The position numbers were made by a program, and so were the translations under genes. This document shows positions 19,035-28,732 of a DNA stretch of 64,000 nucleotides, in pieces (the stretch's first letter is position 1; every line of letters starts with the position of its first letter). The DNA is from Pseudomonas sp. PIC25 (GTDB lineage: Bacteria; Pseudomonadota; Gammaproteobacteria; Pseudomonadales; Pseudomonadaceae), in contig NZ_MUJY01000123.1 of NCBI RefSeq assembly GCF_002286785.1, forward strand, positions 1 through 64,000, written 5' to 3'. The notes beneath the pieces were generated by a model that saw nothing but the letters and a program-made list of their open reading frames with translations, ran no database searches and had not been told where the DNA came from.

Positions 19035-20008
19035 TCTTCGTCACCTCGTTGGGCCACCGGCAGAATTGCCTGCCGGCCCAGATTGCGTTGCAGCACGCGG
19101 ATGCGGCCGGTGTTCTCACGCTGCAGCAGGCTGACCAGCACCTGCTTGCGGTCGGCCACCCGCACCTCGCTGATGGCCAGGAAATAATTGCTGCCCACGG
19201 ACAGCTTCTGGTTCTGCTGCCCAGCCCCCGCCAGGGCCGGCTGGCTGATGAAGGCATTCAGGTCGCGATAGCCTTCCTCACGCCGCCCTGCAACCAGTTC
19301 CTCGCCCACGCTGGGGTTCGGCGGGTTGACCAGGGTGGCCAGCACCATGGCGCTGGCGGTATTGACGTTCAGTGCCGTGCCGGCTGGCAGCGCCGTGACA
19401 TAGGGAGCCAGGCGGCGGAATTCCAGGTCGCTCATGCCAAGCAGCAGGCGCAGTTCGGAAACGTCGGTCAACTCCCGGTTGGCCGTGCGGTACGGTGGGT
19501 CGAGCAGCAGATACTGGTTATCCTCGGCCCCCTGCTCGCCGCGCGGTTCCTGATCGGCATCCAGCCAGTCGACCAGGCGATCGGCGTAGCCCGGCTGCAG
19601 GCCCAGCAGCATCAGCAGACGTTGGAACTGCTGGTAGGCCGGCTGGTTGAGCTGCCGCTGCTGGACCAGATTGTTCAGGTTGAAGCGGCCGGTCGGGTCC
19701 TCGATGCGCACGGCGATTTCGCCCTGGTCGATGGGGAATACCGGCAGCGGTTTGGCCCAAGCCTCGCGCAGATGATCGACCGGCTGCTGCGGGTTGCTGC
19801 CAGGCGTTTTCAGATCGCGGCTCAGGATCGCCTGCGCCAGCGCTTCGCCGCCCAAGGCGTAGTGCCAGGCCTGCCGCGCCTGCATCTGGTTGGACGTGCT
19901 GCGTATCGCCAGTTGCTGGCGGGCGATCAAGCCGGCACAGACCACCGTGACGATGGCCACCACCAGCAGCACCGTGATCAGGGCGACGCCCCGTTGCGCG
20001 TGCCTCAT
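19031..20008 (-). CDS. gspK: Type II secretion minor pseudopilin GspK (XcpX)
   Basis: Large minor pseudopilin of 325 residues that caps the pseudopilus tip with GspI and GspJ. The prepilin site is QRG-VALITVLLVVAIV (residues 5-20). As in other GspK proteins the usual Glu5 of the pilin helix is absent (Thr here). The inserted alpha domain contains RFNLNNLVQQ, typical of the family. It overlaps gspJ and gspL by 4 bases. Confidence 0.9.
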   Translation of the reverse strand: MRHAQRGVALITVLLVVAIVTVVCAGLIARQQLAIRSTSNQMQARQAWHYALGGEALAQAILSRDLKTPGSNPQQPVDHLREAWAKPLPVFPIDQGEIAVRIEDPTGRFNLNNLVQQRQLNQPAYQQFQRLLMLLGLQPGYADRLVDWLDADQEPRGEQGAEDNQYLLLDPPYRTANRELTDVSELRLLLGMSDLEFRRLAPYVTALPAGTALNVNTASAMVLATLVNPPNPSVGEELVAGRREEGYRDLNAFISQPALAGAGQQNQKLSVGSNYFLAISEVRVADRKQVLVSLLQRENTGRIRVLQRNLGRQAILPVAQRGDEE

Positions 20009-20739
20009 CCAGCATCGCCCTCCGGCTCCGGCTGCGCTCCGCCGTCGCTCCCTTCCTGGCCATCGCCGCCTTCTTGCTCGCCGCCACCGCCTTGTTGCGC
20101 CGAGGACTCGGCCGGCGCGTCCGGCAGGCGCAGCAGGCGGGTCAGCTCACCGTAGCGACGGTGCTGCAACTTGATCTCGACGGCCTGGGGAAGGCGGCTA
20201 CGCTCCCGCTCGCTTTCGCCACTCTGCTCCGGCGGCCAGAGGGTCTGCCACTGGTTTTCCTTGTCCAGATAGCGCAACTCCATGGCCGTGACGCCTTCCA
20301 GCACCTTCTGCACCCGCGGCTGGGTGTCCACCGCCTGGTCCAGCGGGACCCAATAGACCCGCTCCAGGGTCTCGCCGGCCAGACGCCAGCGCACCCGCTG
20401 CAATTGCGAGCGCGATTGCCCGGTGGGGTTGCGCCAGCCGCTGCGGGTCAGCTCGATGGCGGCCGAACCGTCCAGCGTGCGCTGTTCACCAAGGAAGGCG
20501 CCACGCTGGTCGCCATAGGCATCGCGCACCGGCCGGGCGATGACTTGTGACAGGTCGCGCTCCAACGCCCAGAAGGCACGGGCCAGTTCGCGCAGGTTCT
20601 GCTCCTGGACACGGGTCGCCTCGTCGCTGTGCAGCACGCTTTCCAGCATGCGGTAGGTGCCCAGGCTGAGCAGTGCGAAGATCGCGATGGCGATCAGCAG
20701 CTCCAACAGGGTGAAACCACGGACGGTCCTGATCGCCAT
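20005..20739 (-). CDS. gspJ: Type II secretion minor pseudopilin GspJ (XcpW)
   Basis: Minor pseudopilin of 244 residues with the prepilin cleavage/helix motif RG-FTLLELLIAIAIFALLS at residues 8-25. The core matches the family, with ERDLSQVIARPVRD. The C-terminal 35 residues are an unusual Gly/Glu/Gln-rich low-complexity tail (QQGGGGEQEGGDGQEG) longer than I expect for XcpW. Its start abuts the gspI stop (1-base overlap). Confidence 0.9.
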   Translation of the reverse strand: MAIRTVRGFTLLELLIAIAIFALLSLGTYRMLESVLHSDEATRVQEQNLRELARAFWALERDLSQVIARPVRDAYGDQRGAFLGEQRTLDGSAAIELTRSGWRNPTGQSRSQLQRVRWRLAGETLERVYWVPLDQAVDTQPRVQKVLEGVTAMELRYLDKENQWQTLWPPEQSGESERERSRLPQAVEIKLQHRRYGELTRLLRLPDAPAESSAQQGGGGEQEGGDGQEGSDGGAQPEPEGDAG

Positions 20740-21146
20740 CAGCGCACCCCGATGAAGCCGGTAAGGCTTACCACGGCCCGGTCGCGCAACGGCGTGCCGG
20801 TACTGCGTTCGGGGCGTGGCGCCACCCAGACGGTGACGCGGCGCATGCCCGGATCGCTGGTCGCTTCGATTTCGCTCAGCGTCTCCCAGCGGCGGCCGGC
20901 ATATTCCAGGTCCTTGTTTTCCCGTCCCTCGCCCGGGGAGGGGTTGGCGAGCTGAAGCTCGGTGATGCGGTTATCGGCGATCCATCCGGCCAGGGTCTTT
21001 TCTTCCAGGCGCATGGCGTTGGTCAGGCTGCGCCCGGCGGCACTCAAAACCACCGCCGCGACCGTCGCGAAGATCGCCAGGGCGACAAGCACTTCCAGCA
21101 GGGTGAAACCTCCGCTTCGCAGCCGACGGCCGAATACGAGTCTCAT
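20739..21146 (-). CDS. gspI: Type II secretion minor pseudopilin GspI (XcpV)
   Basis: Minor pseudopilin of 135 residues, core of the tip complex. The prepilin motif is GG-FTLLEVLVALAIFATVA (residues 13-30). The C-terminal sequence RRVTVWVAP is family-like. It overlaps gspH by 4 bases and gspJ by 1, within the single gspE-M transcription unit. Confidence 0.9.
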   Translation of the reverse strand: MRLVFGRRLRSGGFTLLEVLVALAIFATVAAVVLSAAGRSLTNAMRLEEKTLAGWIADNRITELQLANPSPGEGRENKDLEYAGRRWETLSEIEATSDPGMRRVTVWVAPRPERSTGTPLRDRAVVSLTGFIGVR

Positions 21147-21811
21147 CGCCGCTCCTTGGCCAGTTCGGCCTTGGGCATCTGGAAGCCATCGCTCACCAGT
21201 TCGTAAACGGTGCCCTTGGGCTCACGCTCGGCGATTTCCAGGCGGAACGGCGACAGCTCGCCACTGGACAGGATCAAGAGCTGCGGCTCCGGCTGGCGCG
21301 GGCCGTTCTTTTCCTTCTCTTTCTTTTCTTCGTCCTGATCCTGGCTGAGCCCCGGTTCGTCGTCGTTCTCCTTGACCGGCGTACTCAGCTTGAGAGGTTC
21401 GCCCTCCAGTTCGAGCTCCAGGCGCGCCCAGACCGGCATACGGTGCTCGTTCTGGCCGGGCACGGCGGCCCACACGCCCTTGGCCTCGTCGTAGGCCAAC
21501 ACCCGGTAGCTTTCGCTGCGCACCAGCAGGCCGTACTCCCGGTTGTCGAGCACGGCCTCATCGCTGAGTACGGCGATCAGGCCGGACAGCCGCTGCGCTT
21601 CGTCTCGCAGTTCGCGGCTGGTGTTGGCGTTGCCCGTCGACAGCACCGCGAGACTGAGCAGGCTGCCGATGATCACCATCACCACCAGCAATTCGATCAG
21701 GGTGAAGCCATCCTGGCGGCGTTCCGCAAGAACCGGACCGTTCGCAATCCCGCGAAGGCCACTGCCGGTAACGGCTGGCGCGGTGGCGCCGGCCCCTGCG
21801 GATATGCGCAT
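21143..21811 (-). CDS. gspH: Type II secretion minor pseudopilin GspH (XcpU)
   Basis: Minor pseudopilin of 222 residues. The prepilin motif DG-FTLIELLVVMVIIGSLLSL lies near residues 35-55, so either the leader is unusually long (about 35 residues) or translation begins internally. Family segments EAVLDNREYGLLV and LLILSSGELSPFRLEIAER are clear. Between them is a charged low-complexity insert (EEKKEKEKNG). The listed start overlaps the gspG stop by one base, which argues for coupling. Confidence 0.85.
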   Translation of the reverse strand: MRISAGAGATAPAVTGSGLRGIANGPVLAERRQDGFTLIELLVVMVIIGSLLSLAVLSTGNANTSRELRDEAQRLSGLIAVLSDEAVLDNREYGLLVRSESYRVLAYDEAKGVWAAVPGQNEHRMPVWARLELELEGEPLKLSTPVKENDDEPGLSQDQDEEKKEKEKNGPRQPEPQLLILSSGELSPFRLEIAEREPKGTVYELVSDGFQMPKAELAKERR

Positions 21812-22239
21812 CAGAGATCCCAGTTACCGATGTCGGCATCCAGGTCGGAGCCCCCTTCCTTGCCGTCGGCACCGAAGGAGTACAGGTCGAACGGCCCACG
21901 GGTGCCCGGCGCCAGATACTGATAGGCATTGCCCCAGGGATCGACCGGCAGCTTCTTCAGGTAGCCATCCTTGTTCCAGTTCTTCGGCTGCGGGTTGCCC
22001 GACGGGCGCTTCACCAGCGCCTCGAGACCCTGCTGGGTGCTCGGGTAGGCGAAGTTGTCCAGCTTGTACATGTCCAGCGCGGCGGCAATGGCCTTGATGT
22101 CGCCTTTGGCCACGGTGACCTTGGCCTGGTCCGGACGGCTCATCACCTGCGGTACCACCAGCGCGGCGAGAATGCCCAGAATGACCACCACCACCATGAT
22201 TTCGATGAGCGTGAAGCCCAGTTGCTTGCGTCGTTGCAC
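21811..22239 (-). CDS. gspG: Type II secretion major pseudopilin GspG (XcpT)
   Basis: Major pseudopilin of 142 residues that polymerises into the secretion piston. A short leader precedes LG-FTLIEIMVVVVILGIL; the C-terminal domain with calcium-site features ends in GGSDLDADIGNWDL. I set the start at a GTG (22239) giving MQRRKQLGFTLIE, the family's standard short leader, 4 bases after gspF. The frame stays open 37 codons further upstream inside gspF, but that sequence (Trp/Cys-rich) is a shadow. Confidence 0.9.
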   Translation of the reverse strand: MQRRKQLGFTLIEIMVVVVILGILAALVVPQVMSRPDQAKVTVAKGDIKAIAAALDMYKLDNFAYPSTQQGLEALVKRPSGNPQPKNWNKDGYLKKLPVDPWGNAYQYLAPGTRGPFDLYSFGADGKEGGSDLDADIGNWDL

Positions 22240-22243
22240 GCGG

Positions 22244-23458
22244 TTACCCCACCAGTTGGTTGAGAGAAAGGATCGGTAGCAGTATCGCCAGAACGATGAC
22301 CAATACCACCGCCCCCATGAAGACCAGCATGAAAGGCTCGAACAGGCCAACCAGCAGGGCGACCTGGGCCGCCAGATCGTTTTCCTGATTGCGCGCGGTG
22401 CGCGCCAGCATCTGATCGAGTTCGCCGGATTTCTCGCCGCTGGCGATCATGTGCAGCATCATCGGCGGAAATTCCTGAGTAGCGTCCAGGGCGCGGGTCA
22501 GGCTGCTGCCCTCGCGCACTTTCTGCGCCGCCTCGATCACCTTGTCGCGGATGCGCAGGTTGGCGATCACCGCCGCGGCGATGGACAGAGCCTCCACCAG
22601 CGGCACGCCACTGCGCGACAGGATCGCCAGGGTCGAGGCGAAACGCGCGGTGTTGGTCGCCCGGTTCAAGCGGCCGACCAACGGCACGCGAAGGATGAAA
22701 CCGTGCCAGCGGCGGCGCAGATTTTCTTCGCGCAAGGCCATGCGCAGGGCCGTCACGCCACCGATCGCGCCGAGCAGCATCAGCCAGCCCCAGGACTTGA
22801 CCACATCGCTCACGGCGATCAGGCCGCTGGTCAGCGCCGGCAGTTCCTGCCCGGTATTGACGAAGACCTTGACCACGTCCGGCACCACGTAGCCGAGCAG
22901 GAAGCCGACGATGGTCAGCGAGGCGACCATCAGGATCACCGGATAGAGCAAGGCGAGCTGAATCTTCTGCCGCGACTGCTGGCGCTGTTCGGTGTAGTCG
23001 GCCAGTTGATCCAGCACCAGGCCGAGATGGCCGGCATGCTCGCCCGCGGCGACGGTGGCGCGGTACAGCTCAGGGAAGGCCGATGGATATTCCTTCAGGC
23101 TCGCCGCCAGGCTGTGGCCTTCCAGCACCCGGGCGCGCACGGCGAGCAGCATGGACTTGATCTTTTGCGATGTGGACTGCGCCGCGGCGGCGCGCAGCGC
23201 TTCCTCGATGGGCAGCGCCGCGCTGACGAGTGTCGCCAGTTGACGAGTGACCAGCGCCAGGTCGCGGGCGGACAAGCCATGGCCGAAGCTGAAACCACCG
23301 CTACCGCGTTCTTCCCGGGCCTTGGCCTGCTTCACCTCCAGCGGCGACCACTGCTTCTCGCGCAGGAGCTGGCGTGCCTGGCGCGGGCTGTCGGCCTCCA
23401 GCAAACCCTTGTGCTGGCGCCCCTTGGGGTCGATGGCGATGTATTCGAACGCAGCCAT
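22244..23458 (-). CDS. gspF: Type II secretion inner-membrane platform protein GspF (XcpS)
   Basis: Polytopic assembly-platform protein of 404 residues with the duplicated T2SF domain. The first copy shows RQLATLVSAALPIEEAL, the second FASTLAILSRSGVPLVEAL. Three transmembrane segments lie near 170-195, 220-240 and 375-398. It works with the GspE ATPase to assemble pseudopili. It follows gspE after a 97-base gap, the only sizeable gap inside the operon. Confidence 0.92.
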   Translation of the reverse strand: MAAFEYIAIDPKGRQHKGLLEADSPRQARQLLREKQWSPLEVKQAKAREERGSGGFSFGHGLSARDLALVTRQLATLVSAALPIEEALRAAAAQSTSQKIKSMLLAVRARVLEGHSLAASLKEYPSAFPELYRATVAAGEHAGHLGLVLDQLADYTEQRQQSRQKIQLALLYPVILMVASLTIVGFLLGYVVPDVVKVFVNTGQELPALTSGLIAVSDVVKSWGWLMLLGAIGGVTALRMALREENLRRRWHGFILRVPLVGRLNRATNTARFASTLAILSRSGVPLVEALSIAAAVIANLRIRDKVIEAAQKVREGSSLTRALDATQEFPPMMLHMIASGEKSGELDQMLARTARNQENDLAAQVALLVGLFEPFMLVFMGAVVLVIVLAILLPILSLNQLVG

Positions 23459-23555
23459 CAGCGAACACCGCTCCCGGCTTCCGTGGCAAAGAAACGGCGG
23501 TCGCAGGCATGCCGCTGTTTATGGATGAAGGGGATCGCTGAATCGTTCCGCATGC

Positions 23556-25076
23556 TCATTCTTCCCTGGTTACCCGCAACACTTCCTCCAGGGTGGTCAC
23601 CCCTTCGCGAACCTTGCGCATGCCATCATCGCGAATGCTCGGCCCGAGCAAGCGTGCATGGCGGGTCATTTCCTGCTCCGATGCCCGATTGTGGATCAGG
23701 GTGCGCATCGTTTCGTCGAACACGACCAGTTCATAGATACCGGTCCGGCCACGATAGCCGAGGTTGCGGCACTCGTCGCAGCCCTTGGCATGGTAGAGCG
23801 TCGGCGGCGGGCTTTCCGGCTCTACGTTGAGCATCGCGCATTCCGCCGCATCCGCCAGGTAGGGCTGCTTGCACGCCGGGCACAGCACCCGCACCAGTCG
23901 CTGGGCGAGCACCCCGAGCAGGGAGGATGAAAGCAGAAAAGGCTCCACGCCCATATCCACCAGACGGGTGACCGCGCCGATGGCACTGTTGGTGTGCAGG
24001 GTGGAAAGCACCAGGTGACCGGTCAGCGAGGCCTGCACGGCGATCTCGGCGGTTTCCTGGTCGCGGATCTCGCCGACCATCACCACGTCCGGGTCCTGGC
24101 GCAGGATGGCGCGCAGGCCGCGGGCGAAGGTCATGTCGACCTTGGAGTTGACCTGGGTCTGGCCGATGCCTTCGAGGTGATATTCGATGGGGTCCTCGAC
24201 GGTGAGGATGTTGCGCGTACCGTTGTTCAGGGTGACCAGGCTGGCGTACAGCGTGGTGGTCTTGCCCGAGCCGGTCGGGCCGGTAACCAGGATGATGCCG
24301 TGGGGTTTCTGCACCGTTTCCTGCATCAGTTGGCGATCCCGCGTGCTCATGCCCAGGTGGGTCAGGGTCAGGCGCCCGGCCTGTTTATCGAGCAGACGCA
24401 GCACCACCCGTTCGCCGTTGGCCGACGGCAGGGTGGACACACGGATATCCACCTCCCGGCCGCCGACTCGCAGGGAAATCCGGCCGTCCTGCGGGACACG
24501 CTTCTCGGCGATATCCAGCTTGGCCATGACCTTGATACGCGACACCAGCAGCGCCGCCAGCTCGCGCTTGGGCTGCACCACTTCGCGCAGCACACCGTCG
24601 ATGCGGAAGCGGATCACCAAGCGCTTTTCGAAGGTTTCCACGTGGATATCGGACGCATTCTCCTTGATCGCTTCGCCGAGAATCGCGTTGATCAGGCGGA
24701 TGATCGGTGCGTCGTCCTCCTGCTCCAGCAGGTCCTCGGTTTCCGGCACTTGGTCCGCCAGACTGGCCAAGTCCATGTCCGAGCCCAGCCCCTGGACCAT
24801 CTGCATCGCGGCAGAAGAGTCGTGCTGGTAGGTAGCCCCCAGCACCTGCTCGAATTCCGCCGCCTCCAGCCAGCCGATCGGCAGGCGTTCACCGGCGAAG
24901 CGCTGTGCCTCCTGCAGCGCAGTCAGCGCCGCCCCCTCACGGGCGCACAACTGCGGCCGGCCGTCCCGCTGGCGCAGCAGGACCCCATGGCGTCGGGCGA
25001 AAGCGAAAGGCAGACGGCGAAATGCCGCCGGCTCGGCCATAGCGGCATCCAGATCGGCGAGGTCGGCAGATGACAT
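23556..25076 (-). CDS. gspE: Type II secretion ATPase GspE (XcpR)
   Basis: Cytoplasmic hexameric ATPase that powers pseudopilus assembly, 506 residues. Walker A is [13 protein letters not shown], the Asp box and Walker B are in [22 protein letters not shown], and a zinc module reads CPACKQPY...[11 protein letters not shown]. The N-terminal domain binds GspL. It is the first gene of the operon here. In P. aeruginosa xcpR is divergent from xcpP-xcpQ (gspC-gspD); here the upstream neighbour is a DUF1302 gene, so the secretin genes are missing from this locus. Confidence 0.93.
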   Translation of the reverse strand: MSSADLADLDAAMAEPAAFRRLPFAFARRHGVLLRQRDGRPQLCAREGAALTALQEAQRFAGERLPIGWLEAAEFEQVLGATYQHDSSAAMQMVQGLGSDMDLASLADQVPETEDLLEQEDDAPIIRLINAILGEAIKENASDIHVETFEKRLVIRFRIDGVLREVVQPKRELAALLVSRIKVMAKLDIAEKRVPQDGRISLRVGGREVDIRVSTLPSANGERVVLRLLDKQAGRLTLTHLGMSTRDRQLMQETVQKPHGIILVTGPTGSGKTTTLYASLVTLNNGTRNILTVEDPIEYHLEGIGQTQVNSKVDMTFARGLRAILRQDPDVVMVGEIRDQETAEIAVQASLTGHLVLSTLHTNSAIGAVTRLVDMGVEPFLLSSSLLGVLAQRLVRVLCPACKQPYLADAAECAMLNVEPESPPPTLYHAKGCDECRNLGYRGRTGIYELVVFDETMRTLIHNRASEQEMTRHARLLGPSIRDDGMRKVREGVTTLEEVLRVTREE

Positions 25077-25504
25077 GGGAGAGTTCCGTTATAAACAGAG
25101 CCTAGAGAGCGCGAAATGCGGCCAGACAAGGTTTAAACCGCATATGAAAGAGCGGGTCAACAGGCTTTATACCGTAAGCCCCGATCACCGTGCTCGGCCA
25201 TCGGTCTCATATTTCATATAGCCATCACGGCCGGGCGCCGCGCTCCGACGAACGCACCCGACCGTCCGCGCGACGCGCAATCGCCATCGGGACCCGGGCC
25301 ACAGTCCGCCCCCATCGGTAACGAAACCTCCGACTCACCCCTCCCGAACGCCCACTTCAACCCGCCTTTTCCCGCGTCCTGCCTGACATTTCCGCCCCTG
25401 TCTCACCCCAACGGGTGACCCCGCAAATCGCCCCTTCAGGCAGTTATGGGCGCTGTTCCGGCTGATTAGGATGAGGGCTCGTTCAAACCTCTCAGGAGAG
25501 CCGC
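25077..25504. other. 428-base divergent intergenic region between gspE and the DUF1302 gene
   Basis: No gene found. It must carry the promoters for gspE-M (minus strand) and for the DUF1302-DUF1329 pair (plus strand). The visible features are AT-rich patches around 25170-25220 and the palindrome TCACCC-N4-GGGTGA at 25403-25418. No lux-box-like dyad, expected for quorum control of xcp genes, was recognised. Confidence 0.5.
25403..25418. promoter_or_regulatory. Palindrome TCACCC-N4-GGGTGA upstream of the DUF1302 gene
   Basis: Perfect 6-bp dyad with a 4-base spacer (CAAC), centred about 94 bases before the DUF1302 start codon. The same arms and spacer length recur at 28733-28748 before the LuxR-type regulator gene. 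It is probably the binding site of that regulator or of a common factor. Confidence 0.55.
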
Positions 25505-27277
25505 ATGACAACAAGAACAATGCGCGGAATCTTCCGGCCGCATACGCTGGCCGCCGCCGTTGCTCTGGGCTGCAGCGCCCAGGCCCACGCCGTTTCGTTC
25601 AACATCGGGGAAATCGAAGGCCAGTTCGACTCGCAACTATCGGTGGGCGCCAGCTGGGCGGTGCGCGCGCCGGACAAGGATTTCATCTCCACGGCCAGCG
25701 GCGGTACCGCCTCGTCGCGCACCTCCGACGATGGCCGCCTGAACTTCAAGAAAGGCGAGACCTTCTCGAAAATCTTCAAGGGCACCCACGATCTCGAGCT
25801 GAAATATCGCGATGTCGGTGTCTTCCTGCGCGGCAAGTACTGGTATGACTTCGAGCTGAAGGACGAACACCGGATGTTCTATGACATCGACGACCACAAC
25901 CGCAAGGAAGGGGCGAAATCCTCCGGCGCGCAGTTGCTCGATGCCTTCGTCTATTACAACTACAGCCTCGGCGACCTGCCCGGCAGCGTCCGCGTCGGCA
26001 AGCAGGTGGTGAGCTGGGGCGAAAGCACCTTCATCGGCAACAGCATCAACTCGATCAACCCGATCGATGCCGCCGCGTTCCGCCGCCCCGGCGCGGAAAT
26101 CAAGGAAGGCCTGATCCCGGTGAACATGCTTTACCTGTCGCAAAGCCTCACCGACAGTCTGAGCGTGGAAGCCTTCTATCAGCTGGAGTGGGACCAGACC
26201 GTGGTGGACAACTGCGGTACCTTCTTCTCCACCTCCGACGTGGTCGCCGACGGCTGCGAGGACCGCCTGGTGGTGGCCGGTAACGACCTGCCCCCGGGCG
26301 AGTCGAACAACACCGGCCCGCTGACCGGCAACAACATCTATATTCCCCGCGCCGGCGACCGCGACGCCCGCGACGGCGGCCAGTTCGGCATCGCCCTGCG
26401 CTGGTTCTCCGAAGCGCTGAACGATACGGAGTTCGGCCTCTATGCCATGAACTACCACAGCCGCTCGCCGGTATTCAGCACCATCCGCACCACCACGCCC
26501 AGCCCGGCCTTCATCCCCGGCGCGCCGAACGCCGGTTACTTCATCGAGTACCCGGAAGACATTCGCCTCTACGGCCTGAGCTTCCAGACCAATATCGGCG
26601 GCACCTCGGTGTCCGGCGAGATCAGCTACCGGCCGAACATGCCGCTGCAGATCAACTCCACCGACCTGTCCTTCGCCGCCCTCGGCCTGCCGGTTGCACC
26701 GGTGTTCATCGGCGGTGATTCGGACAACGTCAGCGGTGCCGACATCCACGGCTACGAGCGCCGGCCGGTGACCCAAGCGCAGATCAGCGCGGTGCATTTC
26801 ATCGATCAGGTACTGGGCGCCAGCCGCCTGAGCCTGGTAGGCGAGGTGGGCTACAACCACATCAGCGGGATCAGCGACGACGTCGGCGAAGTGCGCTTCG
26901 GCCGCGACCCGATCTATGGCGCCGGGGAGTTCCTCGCGCCGGGCCTCTGCGAAGCCTTCAACGCGGCCAACCCGCACGAGTGCAACGACGATGGCTTCTA
27001 CACCCGCAGCTCCTGGGGTTACCGCCTGCGCGCCAGCCTGGACTACAGCAACGTGATCGCCGGCATCAACCTGTCGCCGAACCTGGCCTGGTCCCATGAC
27101 GTGGACGGCTACGGGCCGAACTTCAACGAAGGCTCCAAGGCGATCAGCGTCGGCCTCAACGCCGACTACCAGAACACCTACACCGCCAGCCTCAGCTACA
27201 CCGACTTCTTCGGCGGGCATTACAACCCGACCACCGACCGCGACTTCGTCGCGCTCAGCTTCGGCGTCAACTTCTAA
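25505..27277 (+). CDS. DUF1302 family outer-membrane beta-barrel protein
   Basis: Exported protein of 590 residues. A signal peptide occupies about residues 1-29 (LAAAVALGCSAQAHA-VSF). Aromatic-alternating beta strands follow throughout, and the chain ends in FGVNF, the C-terminal phenylalanine of outer-membrane barrels. The start has an AGGAGAG site. It is followed 26 bases later by a DUF1329 protein, and the pair recurs in many Pseudomonas, often near RND/MMPL lipid transporters or next to a LuxR ATPase regulator as here. Likely role: passage of a hydrophobic compound across the outer membrane (inference). Confidence 0.87.
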   Translation: MTTRTMRGIFRPHTLAAAVALGCSAQAHAVSFNIGEIEGQFDSQLSVGASWAVRAPDKDFISTASGGTASSRTSDDGRLNFKKGETFSKIFKGTHDLELKYRDVGVFLRGKYWYDFELKDEHRMFYDIDDHNRKEGAKSSGAQLLDAFVYYNYSLGDLPGSVRVGKQVVSWGESTFIGNSINSINPIDAAAFRRPGAEIKEGLIPVNMLYLSQSLTDSLSVEAFYQLEWDQTVVDNCGTFFSTSDVVADGCEDRLVVAGNDLPPGESNNTGPLTGNNIYIPRAGDRDARDGGQFGIALRWFSEALNDTEFGLYAMNYHSRSPVFSTIRTTTPSPAFIPGAPNAGYFIEYPEDIRLYGLSFQTNIGGTSVSGEISYRPNMPLQINSTDLSFAALGLPVAPVFIGGDSDNVSGADIHGYERRPVTQAQISAVHFIDQVLGASRLSLVGEVGYNHISGISDDVGEVRFGRDPIYGAGEFLAPGLCEAFNAANPHECNDDGFYTRSSWGYRLRASLDYSNVIAGINLSPNLAWSHDVDGYGPNFNEGSKAISVGLNADYQNTYTASLSYTDFFGGHYNPTTDRDFVALSFGVNF

Positions 27278-27303
27278 GCGCCCGGATTAAGGACTTGAAA
27301 ACG

Positions 27304-28674
27304 ATGAGCAGCAAACGAATCCTGCAGTACGGCGCCCTGGCGCTGTCCCTGATGGCCAGCGCGGTGATGGCCGCGGTTTCGCCGGACGAAGCCAACCAGT
27401 TGGGCACCACCCTCACCCCGCTGGGCGCCGAGAAGGCCGGCAACGCCGACGGCAGCATCCCCGAGTGGACCGGCGGCCTGCCCACCGACGCCGCCGCAGT
27501 GGATGCCAGGGGTTTCCTCGCCGATCCCTTCGCCGACGAGCAGCCACTGTTCACCATCACCGCCGCCAACGTCGAGCAGTACAAGGACAAGCTCTCCCCC
27601 GGCCAATTGGCGATGTTCAAGCGCTACGCCGGTACCTACAAGATTCCCGTCTACAAGACCCACCGCAGCGTCGCCGCGCCCCAGGCGATCTACGACGCGG
27701 CAAAGAAGAGCGCGGTGAGCACCCAGCCGGTGGACGGCGGCAACGGCCTGTCCAACTTCGCCGACAGCCGCTATTACGCCTTCCCGATTCCGAAGAACGG
27801 TATCGAAGTGGTGTGGAACCACATCACCCGTTACCGCGGCGGTAACGCCCGGCGCCTGATCACCCAGGCCACGCCGCAGACCGGCGGTTCCTACACCCTG
27901 GTGCACTTCGAGGACGAAGTGGCGTTTCCCACCGAGATGAAGGACCTCGATCCGCAAAAGGCCGCCAACGTCCTGCTGTACTTCAAGCAGCGGGTGACCG
28001 CCCCGGCGCGCCTGGCCGGCAACGTCCTGCTGGTCCACGAGACCATCGACCAGGTCAAGGAGCCGCGCTTGGCGTGGATCTACAACGCCGGCCAGCGCCG
28101 TGTGCGGCGGGCCCCGCAAGTGGCCTACGACGGCCCCGGCACCGCAGCCGACGGCATGCGCACTTCGGACAACTTCGACATGTTCTCCGGTGCGCCGGAC
28201 CGCTATGACTGGAAGCTGGTGGGCAAGCGGGAAATGTACATCCCCTACAACAGCTTCAAGCTGGACTCGCCCAGCCTGAAATACGACGACGTGATCAAGG
28301 CCGGCCACATCAACCAGGACCTGACCCGGTACGAGCTGCACCGCGTCTGGGAGGTCGAGGCGACGGTCAAGAACGGCGAGCGGCACATCTATGCCAAGCG
28401 CCACCTGTTCTTCGACGAGGACAGTTGGCAGATCGCCCTGGCCGATCACTATGATGGCCGCGGCCAGCTCTGGCGGGTCGGCGAAGGGCACGCCAGCTAC
28501 CACTTCCAACGCCAGGTGGCCACCTACACCCTCGAAGCGCTGTACGACATCATCGCCGGCCGCTACATCGCCCTGGGTATGAAGAACGAGGAGAAACGCG
28601 GCATCGAGTTCGGCTTCCAGGCCTCGGCTGCCGACTACACCCCAGCCGCCCTGCGCAACGCCGGGGTCCGCTGA
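27304..28674 (+). CDS. DUF1329 family periplasmic protein
   Basis: Protein of 456 residues with a signal peptide (SKRILQYGALALSLMASAVMA-AVS). The body is typical DUF1329, distantly like LolA/LolB lipid-carrier folds, with DGSIPEWTGGLP near the N-terminus. The ATG at 27304 was preferred to a TTG at 27295 because the AAGGA site (27288-27292) is too close to the TTG. It is co-transcribed with the DUF1302 barrel. Together they are likely a periplasm/outer-membrane lipid-handling pair; the substrate is unknown. Confidence 0.87.
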   Translation: MSSKRILQYGALALSLMASAVMAAVSPDEANQLGTTLTPLGAEKAGNADGSIPEWTGGLPTDAAAVDARGFLADPFADEQPLFTITAANVEQYKDKLSPGQLAMFKRYAGTYKIPVYKTHRSVAAPQAIYDAAKKSAVSTQPVDGGNGLSNFADSRYYAFPIPKNGIEVVWNHITRYRGGNARRLITQATPQTGGSYTLVHFEDEVAFPTEMKDLDPQKAANVLLYFKQRVTAPARLAGNVLLVHETIDQVKEPRLAWIYNAGQRRVRRAPQVAYDGPGTAADGMRTSDNFDMFSGAPDRYDWKLVGKREMYIPYNSFKLDSPSLKYDDVIKAGHINQDLTRYELHRVWEVEATVKNGERHIYAKRHLFFDEDSWQIALADHYDGRGQLWRVGEGHASYHFQRQVATYTLEALYDIIAGRYIALGMKNEEKRGIEFGFQASAADYTPAALRNAGVR

Positions 28675-28732
28675 CGGCGACGGCGGTTCCTCGATCCTGT
28701 TATGACGCCGTATCAGTCTCGACGATGCTCCT

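Noticed and set aside
25077-25504. lux-box or quorum-sensing control site for the secretion operon
   Set aside because: The only perfect dyad (TCACCC-N4-GGGTGA) is not lux-box-like and recurs at the LuxR ATPase gene, which explains it better.
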